NCBI GenBank assembly: GCA_014843695.1
Contig: CM026387.1
Location: forward strand, 66,921,164 to 66,985,163
DNA: 64,000 bases
Origin: Archivesica marissinica
Taxonomy: Eukaryota; Mollusca; Bivalvia; Venerida; Vesicomyidae
Direction: 5' to 3'
In this document: positions 58,881-64,000 of the stretch, one piece after another
Numbering within the stretch: the first letter of the stretch is position 1
How the letters are laid out: each line of letters opens with the position of its first letter
Made by a program: the position numbers and the translations under genes
The notes under the pieces: generated by a model
The model's input: only the letters and a program-made list of their open reading frames with translations
Databases searched by the model: none
Told to the model about the DNA's origin: nothing

Positions 58881-59284
58881 AGAAGGTCGGTGGTTCTATC
58901 CTGCTGTTTGTCCAGGCCAGAAGGTCGGTGGTCCTATCCTGCTGTCTGTACAGGCCAGAAGGTCGGTGGTTCTATCCTGCTGTTTGTCCAGGCCAGAAGG
59001 TCGGTGGTTCTATCCTGCTGTATGTACAGGCCAGAAGGTCGGTGGTTCTATCCTGCTGTCTGTCCAGGCCAGAAGGTCGGTGGTTCTATCCTGCTGTCTG
59101 TCCAGGCCAGAAGGTCGGTGGTTCTATCCTGCTGTCTGTCCAGGCCAGAAGGTCGGTGGTTCTATCCTGCTGTCTGTCCAGGCCAGAAGGTCGGTGGTTC
59201 TATCCTGCTGTCTATCCAGGCCAGAAGGTCGGTGGTTCTATCCTGCTGTCTGTCCAGGCCAGAAGGTCGGTGGTTCTATATGGA
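58878..59284. repeat. 38-bp minisatellite grown from the SINE family E body
   Basis: About 11 units with GAAGGTCGGTGGTTCTATCC and TGCTGTCTGTCCAGGCCA. The first unit is continuous with the SINE at 58767, so the SINE supplied the seed. Three open plus-strand frames here (up to 224 codons) are artefacts. Confidence 0.93.
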
Positions 59285-59380
59285 TGGTCGTCTGTTCTAT
59301 TTACCGACAATGCCCATTGATTTGGAAGCTTTATGTTGGTTTTCATACCTTTTCCGCCCATTTACTCGAACTGGCAAATC

Positions 59381-60690
59381 AACCTTTATTGGCTTTCCCC
59401 ATGCCTACTTCAACCTTTATTGGCTTTCCCCGTTGATAGGTAGTGCCAACTTCACCATTAGTGGCTCTCCCTATTGATAGGTAGTGCCTACTTCAACCTT
59501 TATTGGCTTTCCCCGTTGATAGGTAGTGCCTACTTCAAACGTTATTGGCTTTCCCCGTTGATAGGTAATTCCTACTTCAACCTTTATTGGGTTCCCCATT
59601 GATAGGTAGTTCCTACTTCAACCTTTATTGGCTTTCCCTATTGATAGCTAGTGCCTACCTCAACCTTTATTGGCTTTCCTGTTGATAGGTAGTGCCTACT
59701 TCAACCTTTATTGGCTTTTCCCGTTGATAGGTAGTGCCTACCTCAACCTAAATTGGCTTTCCCCATTGATATGTAGTGCCTATTTCAACCTTTATTGGCT
59801 TTCTCCATGCCTACTTCAACCTTTATAGGCTTTCCCCATTGATAGGTAGTGCCTACTTCAACCTTTATTGACTTTCCCCATTGATAGGTAGTGCCTACTT
59901 CAACCTTTATTGACTTTCCCCATTGATAGGTAGTGCCTACTTCAACCTTTATAGGCTTTTCCCGCTGATAGGTAGTGCCTACTTCAAGCATTATAGGCTT
60001 TTCCCGCTGATAGGTAGTGCCTACCTCAACCTATATTGGCTTTCCCCATTAATAGGTAGTGCCTACTTCAACCTATATTGGCTTCCCCATTGATAGATAA
60101 TGCCTACTTCAACCTTTATTGGCTTTTCCCGTTGATAGGTAGTGCCTACCTCAACCTATATTGGCTTTCCCCATTAATAGGTAGTGCCTATTTCAACCTT
60201 TATTGGCTTTTCCCGTTGATATGCAGTGCCTACCTCAACCTATATTGGCTTTCCCCATTGATAGGTAGTGCCTATTTTCAACCCTTGGTTTTCCCCATGC
60301 CTACTTCAACCTTTATTGACTTTCCCCATTGATAGGTAGGGCCTACCTCAACCGTTATAGGCTTTTCCCATTGATAGGTAGTGCCTACTTCAACCTTTAT
60401 TGGCTTTTCCTGCTGATAGGTAGTGCCTACTTCAACCTTTATAGGTTTTCCCCGCTGATAGGTAGTGCCTACTTCAACTTTAATGGTTTTCCCCGTTGAT
60501 AGGTAGTGCCTACTTCAACCGTTATAGGTTTTCCCCGTTGATAGGTAGTGCCTACCTCAACCTTTATAGGCTTTTCCCATTGATAGGTAGTGCCTACCTC
60601 AACCTTTATAGTTTCCCCCGTTGATAGGTAGTGCCTACCTCAACCTTTATTGGCTTCCCCCCATTGATAGGTAGTGCCTATTTCATATTA
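59381..60690. repeat. 42-bp minisatellite, about 31 copies, next to exon 12
   Basis: Units with TTTATTGGCTTTCCCCATTG and ATAGGTAGTGCCTACTTCAA, more diverged than most arrays here and with partial units. It ends about 25 bp before the exon 12 acceptor. Confidence 0.93.
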
Positions 60691-60714
60691 CGTACATTGT
60701 ATTTGACCTTATAG

Positions 60715-60828
60715 ACATAGATGAGTGTGCTGCCAACCCATGCCTGAACAGTGGTACTTGTGTAGATGCTGTAAATGACTATGCATGTAATTGTGTGGCG
60801 GGATATACAGACAAGAACTGCCAGACAG
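60715..60828 (+). CDS. Exon 12: calcium-binding EGF module 8
   Basis: [16 protein letters not shown], then [12 protein letters not shown] and VAGYTDKNC, six cysteines, hydroxylation Asp present. It is the apparent sister of exon 11. Its acceptor (TTTGACCTTATAG) has a short pyrimidine stretch, since a 42-bp array ends only about 30 bp upstream. The donor is ACAG|GTAACG. Confidence 0.92.
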
Positions 60829-60896
60829 GTAACGTTTATGATATACTGATACTGAAACATTTAGCATGAATGTGTAGAAATGGAGTTATAACTATG

Positions 60897-61110
60897 GCTG
60901 TCTGATTAGCGCAGGCTGTCCGATTAGTTAGTCTCACCAATGCAACCCATGTTTGATCCTCGGTCCGTGAAGATGTGAGATGGTACTGCGGTCACTAGAT
61001 CGGACAGGTGGGTGTTTTTCCGGGTACTTCCGGTTTCCTCCCACACGAATGAGCACATATACGTTTTCATCTGCGCTAATGAGTGATTAATATAAGTTGT
61101 TAAAGCTTGT
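60897..61110 (+). mobile_element. SINE family A, copy with tRNA-like head
   Basis: Head GGCTGTCTGATTAGCGCAGG, degenerate B-box GTTTGATCCTC, body with CCGGTTTCCTCCCACACGAA, and tail AAGTTGTTAAAGCTTGTTGT. It starts 68 bp after exon 12. Confidence 0.8.
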
Positions 61111-61126
61111 TGTATACTGGTTTGTA

Positions 61127-61375
61127 CATGCATGTGTCAGGATTGGTGGAAGGAAGTTAGTTTCTAGGCTTACCACAGTGTGTGCACGTGAGTGTGTGCA
61201 TGCATGTGTCAGGATTGATGGAAGGAAGTTAATATCTAGACTTACCACAGTGTTTGTACGCGAGTGTGTGCATGCATGTGTCAGGATTGATGGAAGGAAG
61301 TTAATATCTAGACTTACCACAGTGTTTGTACGCAAGTGTGTGCATGCATGTGTCAGGATTGATGGAAGGATGTTT
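61127..61375. repeat. 72-bp tandem repeat, about 3.5 copies
   Basis: Units carry GTGCATGCATGTGTCAGGAT and TGATGGAAGGAAGTTAATAT; the first copy is more diverged. Confidence 0.9.
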
Positions 61376-61403
61376 TGAGGACATGATATTTTTCTAAACT
61401 CCA

Positions 61404-62066
61404 AGCAGCATCTACGTGTGACTGAAGCAGCATCTACTTGTGACTGAAGCAGCATCTACTTGTGACTGAAGCAGCATCTACTAATGACTGAAGCAGCATC
61501 TACTAATGACTGAAGCAGCATCTACTTGTGACTGAAGCAGCATCTACTTGTGACTGAAGCAGCATCTACTAATGACTGAAGCAGCATCTACTAATGACTG
61601 AAGCAGCATCTACTAATGACTGAAGCAGCATCTACTTGTGACTGAAGCAGCATCTACTAATGACTGAAGCAGCATCTACTAATGACTGAAGCAGCATCTA
61701 CTAATGACTGAAGCAGCATCTACTAATGACTGAAGCAGCATCTACTAATGACTGAAGCAGCATCTACTTGTGACTGAAGCAGCATCTACTTGTGACTGAA
61801 GCAGCATCTACTTGTGACTGAAGCAGCATCTACTAATGACTGAAGCAGCATCTACTAATGACTGAAGCAGCATCTACTAATGACTGAAGCAGCATCTACT
61901 AATGACTGAAGCAGCATCTACTTGTGACTGAAGCAGCATCTACTTGTGACTGAAGCAGCATCTACTTGTGACTGAAGCAGTATCTACTTGTGACTGAAGC
62001 AGCATCTACTTGTGACTGAAGCAGCATCTACTTGTGACTGAAGCAACATCTACTAGTGACTGAAGC
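61404..62066. repeat. 22-bp minisatellite, 30 copies
   Basis: GAAGCAGCATCTACTAATGA+CT and the TTGTGACT variant alternate in runs. It ends about 100 bp before exon 13. Confidence 0.94.
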
Positions 62067-62164
62067 TGAAATGTTAAGACCATGAAACATCACTACATCC
62101 ATCCATCCATCATTAATGTAAAATGTCACGAGCATAGAAAGATAGATTATGCAATATATTTCAG

Positions 62165-62278
62165 ATATCGATGAATGTGAAAGTAGCATCTGCCAGAATG
62201 AAGCCCTATGTGTAGATGAACTTGATGGATATACATGTGTATGTGTAGCTGGATATGATGGAGAATTCTGTATCAATG
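62165..62278 (+). CDS. Exon 13: calcium-binding EGF module 9, last exon in the window
   Basis: [16 protein letters not shown], then [12 protein letters not shown] and VAGYDGEFC. Ile stands where Pro usually precedes Cys 2, and NEALC replaces the common NGGTC turn. It ends AAT G|GTAGGC in phase 1, so at least one more phase-1 exon must follow; none is visible in the remaining 1.7 kb. A 22-bp array ends about 100 bp upstream. Confidence 0.92.
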
Positions 62279-62364
62279 GTAGGCTGAACACTGTACTGCA
62301 GATATATATATACACACCTTAACAAACATCGGATTCATATATGAATTGGATAGTCATTCCATCA

Positions 62365-62477
62365 GATGGGTCAGCTGTCCAGTTGTTAATACGTTGGACT
62401 GCGAACCCAGGGATCTCGCCTTAATAATATTAACAGTCTTTCAGATTCGTCTTTAAAGTGAGGTCTCGTGTCGAGCC
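62365..62477 (+). mobile_element. SINE family B, 3'-truncated copy
   Basis: tRNA-like head GGTCAGCTGTCCAGTTGTTA, anticodon region GTTGGACTGCGAACCCAGGG, then TAACAGTCTTTCAGATTCG and GAGGTCTCGTGTCGAGCC. The 3' half is missing. It lies opposite the copy at 62668. Confidence 0.7.
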
Positions 62478-62667
62478 TTTTATTGTTTCGGAGACCAACT
62501 TTACCAATTTAAATTTATTAAGCTATGGCCTAATATTCTATTATCCTATCTCTAATTAAAAAAAAGAAGTTTTATCAATGAAATATTACCGAATATTCAT
62601 GACCTGAAGTTTATCATACCATCTATGAACATAATGTAACAGCGTTATGATGTCACAATATTGTGTG

Positions 62668-63560
62668 TTTTGCGTTTATTTATCGTTGCTAACGGTTGCC
62701 CATATAAGCGATTCCTTGTGAAGAGATTAGTCATTTTAGATGTTTGGAGGATAGTGCAATGATATGTCATATTATGACAGGTGGCACCCTAACACCCGTA
62801 ACATGAACTCGTATAGTTGCGTTCTCAATAATCAGTACTTGTTGAGGTTGTGTTATATAGTTTTATTAACAATAGCAATGCATACATAGCCCCATGACAA
62901 GGTCATGTCAAACCTCGTCTCTCGTTTAGCAGTTCTAGAAAAACTCTTGCATCATTCTCGCCCAGGCTGAGTCTCTAGCTTTATGCAAATCACACGTTCC
63001 TATGCACGTAAGAAGTTCAGTACACGCCATCCACCTTTTCGATACTCCCTAGTCCACCGCCTCTATATCCTTAGGTAGCTTATTATCCAGTAACATGTTC
63101 CCGCACACACTAAAGAATACAAGCACTCCATTCGTATCCATTACTCCCAACGACCTTTCCCAAAGTCAAGCTATCATTAGCCATTTATTGGAAAAGCCCA
63201 TATTAAAGAATCATACAAACATAATATAGATAACGAGAACGTATTCGTGGAAACAGATAATAGGCCTACACCCCAACATAATACATACTAATATAAATGG
63301 AGCTGAGCTGTCACTGATACTGCACTATAACTCACCGATTATAACCCCTTTCATTAAATCATCATTTTATTACAGATAGACGGACCCATTCCAGAGACTC
63401 CCCTGGTTCATTTACGTGCACGATGTAAAGCACCGACACGAGACCTCGGTTTAAAATCCCATTTGAAAGATTGTTATTTTTAGTATGGTAAGACGGGGGA
63501 TCGAACCAGCGATCCCAGGATTACCAGTCGAACGTGTTAACCACTGGACTACAGATCCGT
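62668..63560 (-). mobile_element. SINE family B, full copy split by a 610-bp insertion
   Basis: The tail side is 62668-62764 (TTTTGCGTTTATTTATCG to GGATAGTGCAATGATA) and the head side 63375-63560 (GATAGACGGACCCATTCC to CACTGGACTACAGATCC). Other copies have these joined as CAATGATACAGACAGAGACC. Confidence 0.83.
62765..63374. mobile_element. Possible solo LTR, 610 bp, inside a SINE
   Basis: It starts TGTCATATTATGACAGG and ends TTTTATTACA, the TG...CA of LTRs, and is flanked by GATA at 62761-62764 and 63375-63378, a 4-bp target duplication. It has no coding content. The downstream SINE sequence is slightly altered (GATAGACGGACCC), so the right boundary could be a few bases off, and an unrelated insertion is possible. 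Confidence 0.55.
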
Positions 63561-64000
63561 CACAATATGTTATAATGGTTGCCTAAGAAGCAAAGTTACA
63601 GGCAGGCCCTTTTTGGTCATTGTTTCGCATAATGGTAGGGAGAAGAACTATATAAGTTTTGTTTCGTTGGGAGAAGAACTATATAAGTTTTCTTTCATTC
63701 TAATCCCTTTCAGTCTACTACTGTTAAATTGGTAATATATCTAATATACTTTGTTTCTTTGCAATGTACCATGCTTACACTTGTTTACATAGTCGCTTCA
63801 CAAGTTTCTCAGAGATTATGTTAAAATGTTATATTGAAAGTCGTGATAGCACTGTGGTATTGTTCTATAAATAGTAACACTGACTACCGGTGATGTCATT
63901 AAAACTATCAAATCAAATCAAATTGTATTTACTGTCAGCATGGTACAGACAATTATCACAAGCACGTTTAACATATTAAAGAGAGTTATCAGATGGAATT
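63561..64000. other. Right end, intron 13
   Basis: No further EGF exon seen. A short tandem duplication of GGGAGAAGAACTATATAAGT lies at about 63638-63690. A stretch from 63903 (AAATCAAATCAAATTGTATT) looks like the reversed 3' end of a retroposon, but too little is visible to name it. Confidence 0.4.

Larger units (their letters stand above)
12610..62278 (+). other. Gene span: secreted multi-EGF/sushi protein, 13 coding exons, 3' end outside window
   Basis: Thirteen exons with AG acceptors and GT donors, all splitting codons after base 1, join into 514 codons plus one base without a stop. Order by residue: signal peptide 1-19, EGF-like 25-69, sushi 70-127, EGF-like 128-171, then cbEGF modules starting at 172, 211, 249, 287, 325, 363, 401, 439 and 477. 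Introns in order are about 5953, 1396, 3583, 1016, 3655, 873, 7771, 2678, 11097, 6590, 2178 and 1336 bp. Such stacks act outside the cell in adhesion, matrix assembly or ligand binding, and calcium stiffens neighbouring modules. The C-terminal half is missing, so fibropellin-, SVEP1- and Notch-like identities cannot be separated. Exon calls come from reading frames and splice sites, not from transcripts. Confidence 0.85.

Noticed and set aside
63838..63866. Start of another family C SINE (AAAGTCGTGATAGCACTGTGG)
   Set aside because: Only about 25 bases match the A-box region, and the following sequence does not continue into the family body.

Overview
This is eukaryotic animal DNA, most likely from an invertebrate and plausibly a mollusc. 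One plus-strand gene is cut into short phase 1-1 exons by very large introns. The window is packed with tRNA-derived SINEs, LINE 3' ends, Tc1/mariner, hAT-like and TTAA-flanked DNA elements, and long minisatellites. The species assignment is inference from style only; nothing in the sequence names the species.

The only host gene I can support starts at 12610 with a signal-peptide exon and runs off the right edge. Thirteen coding exons (about 1.54 kb, 514 codons) join in one frame with every junction in phase 1. They encode a signal peptide, an EGF-like module, a sushi/CCP module, a second EGF-like module and nine calcium-binding EGF modules. It is the N-terminal part of a secreted or membrane-anchored extracellular protein of the fibropellin/SVEP/Notch-like kind. 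The 3' end is outside the window.

Layout: 1-12.6 kb is upstream DNA with 42-, 45-, 20- and 48-bp arrays and an apparently intact Tc1-like transposon (9443-10976). Intron 1 (12683-18635) carries a LINE 3' end and 32- and 38-bp arrays. Intron 2 is mostly a 51-bp array that begins at the exon 2 splice donor. Introns 3 and 4 hold transposons and SINEs without long arrays. Intron 5 has a SINE split by a hAT-like MITE, a LINE 3' end and 42- and 13-bp arrays. Intron 6 has a short 50-bp array. Intron 7 has a 4.9-kb 39-bp array and a 30-bp array. Intron 8 has a duplicated exon-donor segment and 38-, 49- and 25-bp arrays. Intron 9 has a 9.9-kb array of a 13-bp unit. Intron 10 has 17- and 28-bp arrays. 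Intron 11 has 38- and 42-bp arrays and intron 12 has 72- and 22-bp arrays. The right end holds a SINE interrupted by a possible solo LTR.

Tandem arrays make up roughly 60% of the window (my addition of the array spans) and coding exons about 2.4%. Nearly every intron has its own unrelated repeat unit. Several arrays start from recognisable parent sequences: a splice donor, the 5' half of a SINE tRNA head, or a SINE body. The very long open frames in these arrays, up to 2725 codons and often open on both strands, are by-products of stop-free repeat units and I do not call them genes.
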